DNA of 35,225 nt, from the NCBI GenBank assembly GCA_017545525.1, contig JAFWMT010000005.1:1-35225 (forward strand). The letters are read 5' to 3'. The notes under the pieces are model-generated. The model had not been told where the DNA came from. It was given only the letters and a program-made list of their open reading frames with translations, and did no database searches. Made by a program: the position numbers and the translations under genes. The DNA comes from Candidatus Saccharimonadota bacterium. GTDB taxonomy: Bacteria; Patescibacteriota; Saccharimonadia; Saccharimonadales; Saccharimonadaceae. The first letter of the stretch is position 1, and every line of letters starts with the position of its first letter. Below are positions 14,441-21,597 of the stretch, one piece after another.

Positions 14441-15261
14441 AAGATATAACAGCAAAAGATGTCAGGCTAGCAATCAAAAATGGTTTAACTCCAGACGAAT
14501 TAGCCGAAGAGTACGGGCTATCTCTAGATCAGCTAAAGTCTCGCATACGAGCCATCTACAAAGAAGGTAAAGGGACAAAAGCGCAACAAATCTGGGGAGA
14601 GCTAGAAGCTAACCGCAAAAAGGCCCATTGCCGTACTAAACGGAAAGCTCCTACGGTCGTTGAAGGAACTCCGAAGACGATCGAACCTGAAGAAATACAG
14701 GAACAGCCCGAAGCTGAATCCTTGCAGGATTTAAAAGGGAAAGAAGCGACTTTGAGTGCAGAAGTGATGAAACTTGAAAGCGACCACAAAGAGCTTTCAG
14801 GCCAGCATCGCGATTGCATCCACGCTCTTCGTGAGCTGCAAACCCGCATAGACAATGTCCGCAAAGAGTTAATCGCTTGCAATCAGAGCTACAACGAGAT
14901 TGCATCCAAAGCAGACTCAATAGCGACTGAGATGAATACCATATCAACTCTTCGAAGAGAAAAAGTGGTGGTGCTTGAAAGAGTGCGCCAGGAAATCTTA
15001 GAAAAGAGTATGATAGCCGTCTACGTCTATAAGGACGGTATCATTGAAGCCCCGGAAAATCCGGATGTCGCCTTGAACGACGATGGCTACCAGGAACTCA
15101 AAGAGACGATCGCAGAAAGGGAAGAATGCCTGGACCTCAGGGTCCGAGATGTCATTACCCTTGCCCGTCTGCTCAAGATCTGTGAGAGTTTCGATGCTCT
15201 TACACTTGTGTGCGACGTCCCTGAGCTCGAAATAGCCTTCTGGGCCATCCGGAATAATTAA
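14437..15261 (+). CDS. HTH protein with long coiled coil, 274 aa
   Basis: No family is recognised. The N-terminus (residues about 4-42, AIKNGLTPDELAEEYGLSLDQLKSRI) is a second helix-turn-helix, distinct from that of the preceding protein. A basic, then acidic linker follows (KRKAPTVVEG..PEEIQEQPEAE). Residues about 95-195 form a long coiled coil (LKGKEATLSAEVMKLESD, RELQTRIDNVRKEL). The C-terminal 80 residues look globular, starting IAVYVYKDG and ending ELEIAFWAIRNN. The start overlaps the previous stop by 4 nt with AGGAGG upstream, so this is a two-gene operon ending in a clear terminator. The layout (DNA-binding head, coiled coil, C-terminal globule) fits a multimeric DNA-binding complex; the function is unknown. 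Confidence 0.8.
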   Translation: MKDITAKDVRLAIKNGLTPDELAEEYGLSLDQLKSRIRAIYKEGKGTKAQQIWGELEANRKKAHCRTKRKAPTVVEGTPKTIEPEEIQEQPEAESLQDLKGKEATLSAEVMKLESDHKELSGQHRDCIHALRELQTRIDNVRKELIACNQSYNEIASKADSIATEMNTISTLRREKVVVLERVRQEILEKSMIAVYVYKDGIIEAPENPDVALNDDGYQELKETIAEREECLDLRVRDVITLARLLKICESFDALTLVCDVPELEIAFWAIRNN

Positions 15262-15282
15262 TTTTCGGCCACTCCATCAAGT

Positions 15283-15310
15283 GCCACCCAAACATTTGGG
15301 TGGCCTTTTT
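15283..15310 (+). terminator. Rho-independent terminator
   Basis: A perfect 10-bp stem GCCACCCAAA / TTTGGGTGGC with a 2-nt loop (wider if end pairs open), then CTTTTT. It ends the HTH/coiled-coil operon, 21 nt after the stop. Confidence 0.9.
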
Positions 15311-15345
15311 GTTTTAAGCAATTAAATTATATCACCACATGAATA

Positions 15346-15780
15346 TTACTCGTGGTGGTATTTTCCGCCATGGGCAATTTCTTGCGCCCGATACGTCTGT
15401 TCAGCTACTATAATTCGGGCTAATTTATGGGGAAACACTAACTTTGAAAAACTCCATACGAAATCCGCCTTTTCTCTTACCAAGTCCGAAAACCCATACG
15501 CCCCACCAATTAAAATCACCACCTCTTTATTCTCAGAAAATGCCCGTTCTAGCTTTTTAGAATATTCATCTGATGATATATTTTCTCCTCGCTCATCACA
15601 ACAAATTACCAACTCACGCGCTTTTTCAAATGGCCATTCTGCCAGTTTCTTCTCCAATTTTTCTTCTTCGTAAAACTCCCAAACTATCTCGTACGGTTTT
15701 CTCAATCGCTTCGCATACTCTGAAATTATCTCTAATTCCGCCCCTGCATTTTTCTTTCCCCCTGCAATAATCCTTATCAT
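15346..15780 (-). CDS. rlmH: 23S rRNA (pseudouridine1915-N3)-methyltransferase RlmH
   Basis: RlmH is a SPOUT methyltransferase that modifies helix 69 of 23S rRNA on assembled ribosomes. The 144-residue protein has the family start MIRIIAGGKKN, a middle CDERGE..SSDEYSKKLE, the knot motif VVILIGGAYGFSD, FPHKLARIIVAEQTYRA, and the characteristic C-terminus GGKYHHE. The family is about 155 aa. An in-frame ATG at 15804 would add eight residues and lies 1 nt after the stop of the upstream gene, so coupled initiation there is a real alternative. The family alignment favours 15780, although no Shine-Dalgarno site precedes either start. Confidence 0.95.
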   Translation of the reverse strand: MIRIIAGGKKNAGAELEIISEYAKRLRKPYEIVWEFYEEEKLEKKLAEWPFEKARELVICCDERGENISSDEYSKKLERAFSENKEVVILIGGAYGFSDLVREKADFVWSFSKLVFPHKLARIIVAEQTYRAQEIAHGGKYHHE

Positions 15781-15805
15781 ATTACTTAAACCGAAATTAA
15801 TCATC

Positions 15806-16174
15806 CTATATTTTCAATTTATCTATGGCGAATAACATACAGACGCCACCCCCAGTGCTGGCCATTGTTCGGTAATGGTTATCATCGATATATCCTTCAG
15901 CTTTTTTCTTCGCATTTTCTACATAAGAAAAAATACGGATAGCTCTAAACTCGACAATATTATCTGGATAATAGTCATATTTGAAGTCGCAGGGAAGCTT
16001 AATGTTGTTATCTAAATAGTCGGAAGTTATCAAGCAATATTTTGTATTGTCCCTATCATGAAAAAAATATAATGCGGTATCTGGCTCCACCTGCTTGAAA
16101 GTATCAAAAATTAACTCATCGAGCCCATATGAGTCAATTATTTCTTTAAGTTCAGTTTCATCAATTCTATCCAT
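15806..16174 (-). CDS. Unrecognised small acidic protein, 122 aa
   Basis: No family is recognised. It is acidic and probably cytoplasmic, with strand-rich stretches (TALYFFHDRDNTKYCLITSD, FRAIRIFSYVENAKKK) and a C-terminus YRTMASTGGGVCMLFAID. The size, charge and strand pattern resemble immunity or anti-toxin-like proteins, but that is a weak impression. The ATG is placed by a minus-strand TGGTATAAT 7 nt upstream (leaderless). It lies downstream of the coiled-coil gene at 16252-17394, separated from it by a terminator. It ends 1 nt before a possible start of rlmH, so the two may share a transcript. Confidence 0.65.
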   Translation of the reverse strand: MDRIDETELKEIIDSYGLDELIFDTFKQVEPDTALYFFHDRDNTKYCLITSDYLDNNIKLPCDFKYDYYPDNIVEFRAIRIFSYVENAKKKAEGYIDDNHYRTMASTGGGVCMLFAIDKLKI

Positions 16175-16181
16175 ATCTATT

Positions 16182-16187
16182 ATTATA
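16182..16187 (-). promoter_or_regulatory. Extended -10 of the leaderless 122-aa gene
   Basis: The minus strand reads TGGTATAAT, 7 nt, ATG (16174). It lies just beyond the terminator of the 380-aa gene, so this gene is transcribed independently. Confidence 0.6.
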
Positions 16188-16200
16188 CCATTTTTGTAGT

Positions 16201-16229
16201 AAAAAGACCAGTCGAGGATGACTGGTCTT
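16201..16229 (-). terminator. Rho-independent terminator of the 380-aa gene
   Basis: On the minus strand a 10-bp perfect stem AAGACCAGTC / GACTGGTCTT with a 6-nt loop is followed by a run of T residues. Confidence 0.85.
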
Positions 16230-16251
16230 GAGTAAAGTGCATTAAAATAGG

Positions 16252-17394
16252 TTAGATTTTAGTGTGATCGTCTTTATGTTCGTCAATGAGCCACTCTTTT
16301 CCGTGCTTTTGATTTTCATCACGCCACATGATAACTCCATCAGCCTCGTTAATAAGAATATGTCCATGACTTTCTCCTGGGGTAAAATTACCTTTGTTGG
16401 AATAAAGAATATTCTGCCAACCTTCGTGTCCTTGACGCTTATCAGGATAAATTTTGGCGGGTTCTCCGTTGAAAGTTCCGTACTTTGCATCAGTATAGTT
16501 TTGGCTTCCGTGCTCAGAAAACGCATCACGATCATAGGTCTTATTGCCAAACTGATCGAGCGTGGTGTGCCCATGACCAAAACCATCGCCTTTTCCAACT
16601 CCACCATGATAAATCTGCGTCGTGCCATCTGCTTTTTTGACTATTTTCGCATCGTTGCGCTCCGACCAGCGTACGCCAGCCTTATCGAGTGTTCTCTCGC
16701 GTTCGCGTTTGTTTGTAGATTTCACTTCTTCGAGTCTTTTCTGGAACTCCTCCTTCAGACGAGTATGCTCCTCCTGAAGAGAATCGAAGGCGTCTTTCAG
16801 CCGATCGCGTTCAGCTTTGAGACGCTTGAATTCTGCTTGAGCAGATTCGTGACGTGATTTAGCTTGTTCGAAAACGTCTTTCGCCCTATGAAAAGCAGAA
16901 GAATCAGTTCTCGGAGCGCGCCATTCGGCATCTTGTTTTGCCATTTTGATTTCCTGGCAAAGCCTGTGAACTTCTTCATTGATACTGTCACGACGATCTT
17001 TGTGGTCATGTCCTTGCGAAGACCAGTAGGGAGCTTCCGCCTTGTCGCCATACTCGTAGCAATCGCTTGCTCTATTAAAGCAATCGACCATTTCCTGATG
17101 CTCGGAGTCGGCTTCGGCACGAAGACGTTCAATTTCGTAATTGTTTTCATTACGAATTCGCCCATACTCATTCCAAACTTCACGATAATTCTTGCTAGCT
17201 CTTTGCAACTCCTCATATTCACGATTCATTTCTTCTCTTGCGGAGCATCTTTCTTCCCAAGCAGCTTGCATTACGTCATGGGCCTCATTACAACGATTCC
17301 TGGCCTCCGCATAGCGTTCAAATGCTGCTTGCTTGCGAGAAAAAGCGTCTTGCTCCTTAGATTTCAAAGAATCTAGTTCGTAATCTCTGGGCAT
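16252..17394 (-). CDS. Coiled-coil protein with Gly/His-rich C-terminal domain (possible toxin-like), 380 aa
   Basis: Residues 1-245 are almost entirely charged coiled coil (for example LKAERDRLKDAFDSLQEEH). A central CFNRASDCYEYGDKAEAPYW suggests a break in the helix. Residues about 255-380 are a different, compact domain rich in Gly, His and Asp: IYHGGVGKGDGFGHGH, GTFNGEPAKIYPDKR, GESHGHILINEADGVIMW and WLIDEHKDDHTKI. A long alpha-helical stalk joined to a small His/Asp-rich tail is a layout seen in polymorphic toxins and phage-type effectors, but I cannot match the tail to a named nuclease. No signal peptide. The start ATG at 17394 has a weak AAAGG about 13 nt upstream. A strong terminator follows. 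Confidence 0.75.
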   Translation of the reverse strand: MPRDYELDSLKSKEQDAFSRKQAAFERYAEARNRCNEAHDVMQAAWEERCSAREEMNREYEELQRASKNYREVWNEYGRIRNENNYEIERLRAEADSEHQEMVDCFNRASDCYEYGDKAEAPYWSSQGHDHKDRRDSINEEVHRLCQEIKMAKQDAEWRAPRTDSSAFHRAKDVFEQAKSRHESAQAEFKRLKAERDRLKDAFDSLQEEHTRLKEEFQKRLEEVKSTNKRERERTLDKAGVRWSERNDAKIVKKADGTTQIYHGGVGKGDGFGHGHTTLDQFGNKTYDRDAFSEHGSQNYTDAKYGTFNGEPAKIYPDKRQGHEGWQNILYSNKGNFTPGESHGHILINEADGVIMWRDENQKHGKEWLIDEHKDDHTKI

Positions 17395-17484
17395 TCATAA
17401 TCACCAACCTTTCTAAAAGATATAAAAGTACAAGCCTTAGATTAGGCTCGCCTGAATATATTATAACATCTTTATACGTTTTTA

Positions 17485-17561
17485 ACAACAAAAATGGCTA
17501 GGCTGGCAGGATTCGCACCGAGCGTTAGCGAGGTCCGAATCCTCATTTTTTGAATTTTTGT
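17485..17561. repeat. Short palindromic insertion carrying a duplicate of the tRNA-Gln 3' end (element C)
   Basis: Positions 17485-17515 repeat 17562-17593 (the tRNA-Gln 3' end plus its downstream ACAACAAA), identical apart from one A in a run, at a 77-bp offset. Inside the unit an inverted repeat AGGATTCG (17508-17515) / CGAATCCT (17536-17543), extended by ACC/GGT, encloses GAGCGTTAGCGA. The left arm is the tRNA T-arm sequence itself. The copied tRNA piece covers only the CCA end, the acceptor 3' strand and part of the T arm, so it is not a second tRNA gene. The apical TAGCGAGG also occurs in element B. Confidence 0.75.
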
Positions 17562-17572
17562 ACAACAAAAAA

Positions 17573-17647
17573 TGGCTAGGCTGGCAGGATTCGAACCTGC
17601 GAATGACGGGACCAAAACCCGGTGCCTTACCACTTGGCGACAGCCTA
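17573..17647 (-). tRNA. tRNA-Gln (anticodon TTG), CCA encoded
   Basis: A minus-strand cloverleaf. The acceptor is TAGGCTG/CAGCCTA, the D stem GCC/GGC, the anticodon stem CCGGG/CCCGT (outermost pair mismatched) around TTTTGGT (anticodon TTG, reading CAA), and the T arm GCAGG-TTCGAAT-CCTGC. G73 and encoded CCA follow, then six T residues. An extended -10 TGGTAAAAT (17659-17664) lies 11 nt upstream, giving a leader of about 4 nt. Confidence 0.95.
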
Positions 17648-17693
17648 ACGCTACCCGTATTTTACCATACTTTCTTGAAAAATTAAAGTGTGC

Positions 17694-17699
17694 TACAAT
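17694..17699 (+). promoter_or_regulatory. Extended -10 of leaderless ftsK
   Basis: TGCTACAAT, 6 nt, ATG (17706), matching the unit before the P-type ATPase gene. Confidence 0.65.
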
Positions 17700-17705
17700 A
17701 AGGAT

Positions 17706-19877
17706 ATGGCTAATCGAAAACGTAAATCTACTAGATCACGTAAATCTACCAAACGGACAAAAAAGGAAGCTCCCGTTGAACACGAATTGCCTGGTGGCTT
17801 TTGGCGTCAGATTACCGCTGTTTTAATGATTGCTCTCGCTTTCTTTTTCGTTATTACCTGGTTTGGCCAAGGTGGCTCGGTCCTAAACGCTATCCATAAG
17901 TTTATTTATCAAGGTCTCGGTTTCGCTACTTACTTTATTCCTCTTCTTCTCGTCTATCTTTCCGTGAAAATTTTCCGTGCCGAAGATAACCGTGTCGCTA
18001 TTCCCGTTTACATTGCGAGTATCTTAATGATTCTTTGGATTTCCGGTATTGCCGCAATTTGGAAAAGTGGCGGCATCGTCGGGAGTTGGCTTAATTCTCT
18101 CGCAACTAACGTCCTAAACCAAGGTGTCGTCGTCTTTATCTACATCGTTCTCATCTTCATTACCGCTCTTTTCATCCTCCAACTTTCCCCAATTACTTTC
18201 TTTAAAGGGACTAAAAATCTTGCCAAACATAACAAAACTGAAGAGCCTGAACTGAAAAAAGGTAAAAAACTCGGGCAACTTGAAATTAAAGTTAATTCCG
18301 GTCTTACTCCTTCTGAGACCCAGCCCGCTTCATCAAAACTACTTCATAAATCTGGTAAAACTCCGGCCCCGGCTCCTGAACCGGCTAAAGAACCGACTGC
18401 CTTAGTCGCCATCTCCGATCCTGATTGGAAAATGCCTACAACTGATCTTCTAGAAAAGAAACAATCTCCTGCCGACGCTGGTAATATCCAACAAAACGCC
18501 TATATCATTAAGTCAACCCTTGCCGAGTTCGGTATTGACGTTGAGATGGAAGGTGCGAATGTTGGTCCGCGCGTTACCCAGTACACCATGAAACCGCCTG
18601 CTGGCGTCAACTTGAGTAAAATTCTTGCTCGCGACAAAGAGCTTGCCTTGAATCTTGCCGTCGATAAAATCCGCATTGAAGCTCCAATTCCGGGAACGCG
18701 TTCTGTTGGCGTTGAAATTCCGAACGCTCGTTCTGCTGACGTTCGTTTGCGCGGCGTGCTTGACTCGAACGATTGGAAAAAGGCTTCCGACCCGCTTACG
18801 TTCGCCGTCGGTAAAGACATCTCCGGTCATTCCGTCGTCGCCAACCTCGCCAAAATGCCCCACCTCCTTATCGCCGGTACTACTGGTTCAGGTAAATCCG
18901 TTATGACTAATACCCTAATTACTTCGCTTCTTTATAGAAACGCCCCGTCGGACATGAAATTAATCATCGTCGACCCGAAACAGGTTGAAATGGCCCAATA
19001 CAACGACATCCCGCATCTTCTTACCCCGATTATCACCAGCACTGAAAAAGCTCTTTCCGCGATGAAATGGTCAGTCGGTGAAATGGAGCGACGTTATTCT
19101 CTTATGGCGGAAGAAAAAGTAAAAAATATTGCCGATTATAATGCGAAAATGGCGAAAAAAGAGGATCCTGAAAAAGAAGAGAAGATGCCGTACATCGTTA
19201 TCGTTATCGACGAGATGGCCGATCTCATGATGATGGCTGGAAAAGACCTTGAGATGCTCATCGTCCGCATTGCCCAAAAAGGTCGCGCCGCCGGTATCCA
19301 CCTCGTTCTCGCAACCCAGCGTCCAGAAGTAAAGGTCATTACTGGTCTTATCAAAGCGAACATCCCAGGTCGCATTGCCTTCGCTGTCGGTTCCCGCATT
19401 GATTCTCAAATCATGCTTGATCAAGGTGGCGCCGAAAAATTGCTTGGTAAAGGCGATATGTTGCTCCTTACGACTGAAATGATGGGTAAACCTCGTCGTA
19501 TTCAGGGTGCTTGGGCCTCGGACGAAGATATTAATAAAGTTACCGACTTTCTCCGCAGTCAGCGCGCTCCTCAATATAACGACGAAGTCGTTGCCCAACC
19601 GGTCGCGATTAAAGGCATGACTACTGGCGTTAGCGACCTCGGTCGTCGCTACGATCCGAACGATCCAACCGTTCGTAAGGCTATTGAAATTACCTTAAAA
19701 CAGGGCAAGTTTTCTACCGCCTCGCTCCAAACCTGGCTCGGCAAAGGCCATGGTTTTGTCGCCGGCCTTGCTATCTGGCTCGAAGAAATTGGCGTCATCG
19801 GTCCTCAAAACGGCAACAAACCCCGCGATGTCCTCATCTCTTCTATGGAAGAGTTTGACCAGTTGGCAAACGTATGA
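17706..19877 (+). CDS. ftsK: DNA translocase FtsK/SpoIIIE
   Basis: FtsK pumps chromosomal DNA through the closing septum. The 723-residue protein has a very basic N-terminus (RKRKSTRSRKSTKRTKK), four membrane segments between residues about 35 and 170, and a Pro/Ala/Glu linker. The motor has alpha (QQNAYIIKSTLAEFGIDVEME) and beta parts, with Walker A GTTGSGKS at 391-398, the IVDPKQVEMAQY block, Walker B YIVIVIDEMADLMMM and HLVLATQRP. A C-terminal gamma winged helix is present (SLQTWLGKGHGFVAGLAIWL). The length is near the short end for FtsK because the linker is short. The ATG is placed by the -10 box 6 nt upstream. Its 3' end carries the promoter for the rpsF operon. Confidence 0.97.
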   Translation: MANRKRKSTRSRKSTKRTKKEAPVEHELPGGFWRQITAVLMIALAFFFVITWFGQGGSVLNAIHKFIYQGLGFATYFIPLLLVYLSVKIFRAEDNRVAIPVYIASILMILWISGIAAIWKSGGIVGSWLNSLATNVLNQGVVVFIYIVLIFITALFILQLSPITFFKGTKNLAKHNKTEEPELKKGKKLGQLEIKVNSGLTPSETQPASSKLLHKSGKTPAPAPEPAKEPTALVAISDPDWKMPTTDLLEKKQSPADAGNIQQNAYIIKSTLAEFGIDVEMEGANVGPRVTQYTMKPPAGVNLSKILARDKELALNLAVDKIRIEAPIPGTRSVGVEIPNARSADVRLRGVLDSNDWKKASDPLTFAVGKDISGHSVVANLAKMPHLLIAGTTGSGKSVMTNTLITSLLYRNAPSDMKLIIVDPKQVEMAQYNDIPHLLTPIITSTEKALSAMKWSVGEMERRYSLMAEEKVKNIADYNAKMAKKEDPEKEEKMPYIVIVIDEMADLMMMAGKDLEMLIVRIAQKGRAAGIHLVLATQRPEVKVITGLIKANIPGRIAFAVGSRIDSQIMLDQGGAEKLLGKGDMLLLTTEMMGKPRRIQGAWASDEDINKVTDFLRSQRAPQYNDEVVAQPVAIKGMTTGVSDLGRRYDPNDPTVRKAIEITLKQGKFSTASLQTWLGKGHGFVAGLAIWLEEIGVIGPQNGNKPRDVLISSMEEFDQLANV

Positions 19878-19883
19878 TATAAT
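19855..19883 (+). promoter_or_regulatory. Promoter of the rpsF-ssb-rpsR-efp operon
   Basis: TTGACC (19855-19860), a 17-bp spacer and TGATATAAT (hexamer 19878-19883), overlapping the end of ftsK. It gives a leader of about 75 nt, long for this window. Confidence 0.75.
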
Positions 19884-19901
19884 GTAATCTAATATTAGCT
19901 C

Positions 19902-19944
19902 AGCAGGTGTGTCAACCCGAAGGAATCGGAGAACAGCCCCTGCT
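19902..19944 (+). promoter_or_regulatory. Candidate S6:S18-binding leader RNA
   Basis: In the rpsF leader a stem AGCAGG/CCTGCT (19902-19907, 19939-19944) encloses an internal loop and a small hairpin CCGA-AGGAA-TCGG (19917-19929), followed by AGAACA. A leader with an exposed CCG and this stem-loop plan is known upstream of rpsF in many bacteria. There the S6:S18 complex binds it to control the operon. Both rpsF and rpsR lie downstream. The fold was drawn by eye. Confidence 0.55.
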
Positions 19945-19962
19945 TTAACCAAAGGAGTACTC

Positions 19963-20328
19963 ATGAAAGACTATGAACTCACAGTCTTGTTTCATCCCGA
20001 TCTCGAGATGAACCTAGATCCTGCTCTTGATAAGGTGAAAAAACTTATCAATGGCAACAAAGGCGAAATTGTAAAAGAGGAAAACGATGGCAAAAAACGC
20101 CTCGCTTACTCGATTAACGGTCAAGATTTTGCCATTTACTACTACATTGACGCCAAGCTTCCTGTTGAAGCTCCTGCGAAAATTAGTAGCGCCCTTAATA
20201 TTTCCGACGAAGTTTTAAGGCACTTAATCGTACGTACCGATGAGCGCAAAGCAAAAATGCTCTCTGCTCAAAAAGACGAAAAAGAAGAAAAAGAAGACGC
20301 CGAAGTAACTGAAGAAAAAGGAGAATAA
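19963..20328 (+). CDS. rpsF: Ribosomal protein bS6
   Basis: The 121-residue 30S protein S6 binds 16S rRNA together with S18. It shows MKDYELTVLFHPDLE, a middle GKKRLAYSINGQDFAIYYY, the helix PAKISSALNISDEVLRHLIV and an acidic Lys/Glu tail typical of S6. AAAGGAG lies 6 nt before the ATG. The frame continues 18 codons further upstream through the leader hairpin, but the family start and the ribosome binding site fix the ATG at 19963. First gene of the rpsF-ssb-rpsR-efp operon, 3 nt before ssb. Confidence 0.96.
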   Translation: MKDYELTVLFHPDLEMNLDPALDKVKKLINGNKGEIVKEENDGKKRLAYSINGQDFAIYYYIDAKLPVEAPAKISSALNISDEVLRHLIVRTDERKAKMLSAQKDEKEEKEDAEVTEEKGE

Positions 20329-20331
20329 ATC

Positions 20332-20799
20332 ATGCGTGGATTTTCAAAAGCAATTATTACTGGTAATTTAACTAGGGACCCTGAACTTAGAACTACCGCT
20401 AATGGTGCGAATGTCTGTGGCTTTTCGGTCGCTGTTAATCGAGTTTATAAAGACGCTAACGGCGAACAACGCGAAGACGTTTCGTTTATCGATTGTTCCG
20501 CTTGGGGTCGTCTTGGCGAAATGATTAACCAGTATGCAAAAAAAGGCTCTGGCGTTCTTGTTTCCGGCCGTCTTGACCAACGCAGTTGGGAAGACAAAAA
20601 TGGTGGCGGAAAGCGTTCTCGAGTCGAAATCGTCGTCGAAGATTTCAATTTCATTGGTAGCCCTCGCGATAATAATGGTGGTTCATATTCTGGCAATTTT
20701 GGTGCCTCGAATGCAGCTGATTCTTCTGCAGAAGACGTACCTAACGACATCCCAGATGATATTCCAGAGGAAATTGACCTAAGTGAAGTTCCGTTTTAA
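20332..20799 (+). CDS. ssb: Single-stranded DNA-binding protein
   Basis: A 155-residue SSB. The OB fold spans residues 1-110 ([67 protein letters not shown]). A Gly/Asn/Ser linker leads to an acidic tip DLSEVPF, the usual docking site for partner proteins. It coats ssDNA in replication and repair. The start is 3 nt after the rpsF stop, with a GGAG within the end of rpsF. Confidence 0.97.
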   Translation: MRGFSKAIITGNLTRDPELRTTANGANVCGFSVAVNRVYKDANGEQREDVSFIDCSAWGRLGEMINQYAKKGSGVLVSGRLDQRSWEDKNGGGKRSRVEIVVEDFNFIGSPRDNNGGSYSGNFGASNAADSSAEDVPNDIPDDIPEEIDLSEVPF

Positions 20800-20828
20800 T
20801 ACTAGTTTTAACGAAGGAGAAGAATTAT

Positions 20829-21023
20829 ATGAAAAAGATTAAAAGCGATCCGAATTTATATTTCGATTATCGCGACGTAAAAACCTTACAACGTTATGTT
20901 GATAGCTATGGCCGAATTGAACCAGTCGCAAAGACCGGTCTTTCCGCAAAACAACAGCGCCAACTTGCTACCGCAGTTAAGCGTGCTCGTCATCTAGCAC
21001 TTTTACCATTTGTCTCAAAATAA
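20829..21023 (+). CDS. rpsR: Ribosomal protein bS18
   Basis: The 64-residue 30S protein S18. [20 protein letters not shown] and [20 protein letters not shown] are core S18 sequence, and LALLPFVSK is a standard ending. It is short because it lacks the N-terminal Cys-containing extension of some homologues. GAAGGAG lies about 10 nt upstream of the ATG. Third gene of the operon; it pairs with S6 on the platform of the 30S subunit. Confidence 0.97.
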   Translation: MKKIKSDPNLYFDYRDVKTLQRYVDSYGRIEPVAKTGLSAKQQRQLATAVKRARHLALLPFVSK

Positions 21024-21036
21024 TTAAAGGAGGAAT

Positions 21037-21597
21037 ATGTACGGACCAACAGATCTAAAGAAAAACACTCTTATCACTTTAGACGGCCAACCGTATAAGG
21101 TGGTAGAATACTCCCAAAAAGTCATGGGGCGCGGTGGCTCAATTGTCAACGTCAAAGTCAAGAATTTAATTACCGGTGCCTTGCTTCCGAAAACTTTTAA
21201 GGGCCAAGAAAAAATTGAACCTGCAGAAGTTACGACAAAAAAAGTCCAATATCTCTATAAGGATGACGAAAAATTTTACTTCATGGATCCTGAAACTTTC
21301 GAGCAATACGAGCTCGCTTCCGACACGGTCGGCGATGCCGTTGATTTTATGAAAGATGGTGACGAAATGGAAATCCAGTTTTATAATGGTACTCCAATTA
21401 ATCTCCAGCTTCCCAAAAATCTCTGGCTCACAGTCACCTATACTGAAACTGCAGTTAAAGGCGATACCTCGACCTCGGTCATGAAAGATGCAACTCTAGA
21501 AACTGGCCTCGTAATTAAAGTTCCTGCGTTTATTAAAGAAGGCGACGTTGTTTCAGTCGATACGGAAACCCATGCCTATCGCGAACGTAAAAAGTAG
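21037..21597 (+). CDS. efp: Elongation factor P
   Basis: A 186-residue EF-P, which relieves ribosome stalling at polyproline. All three beta-barrel domains are visible: KKNTLITLDGQPYKVVEY, VQYLYKDDEKFYFMDPETFE and the C-terminal ATLETGLVIKVPAFIKEGD with VDTETHAYRERKK. The tip of the KOW-like loop reads MGRGG, placing Arg32 where E. coli has the beta-lysylated Lys34 (PGKGQ). No EpmA/B, EarP or YmfI-like gene is present in the window, so modification cannot be judged. AAAGGAGG lies 4 nt before the ATG. Confidence 0.97.
   Translation: MYGPTDLKKNTLITLDGQPYKVVEYSQKVMGRGGSIVNVKVKNLITGALLPKTFKGQEKIEPAEVTTKKVQYLYKDDEKFYFMDPETFEQYELASDTVGDAVDFMKDGDEMEIQFYNGTPINLQLPKNLWLTVTYTETAVKGDTSTSVMKDATLETGLVIKVPAFIKEGDVVSVDTETHAYRERKK

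Noticed and set aside
17485-17515. Second tRNA-Gln gene
   Set aside because: Only the 3' end is copied; the anticodon arm, D arm and 5' acceptor strand are missing.
19071-19598. 175-codon minus-strand frame antisense to ftsK
   Set aside because: A shadow of the conserved FtsK motor; its residues mirror codon bias and no start signal is seen. The same applies to the long antisense frame at 10856-11350.
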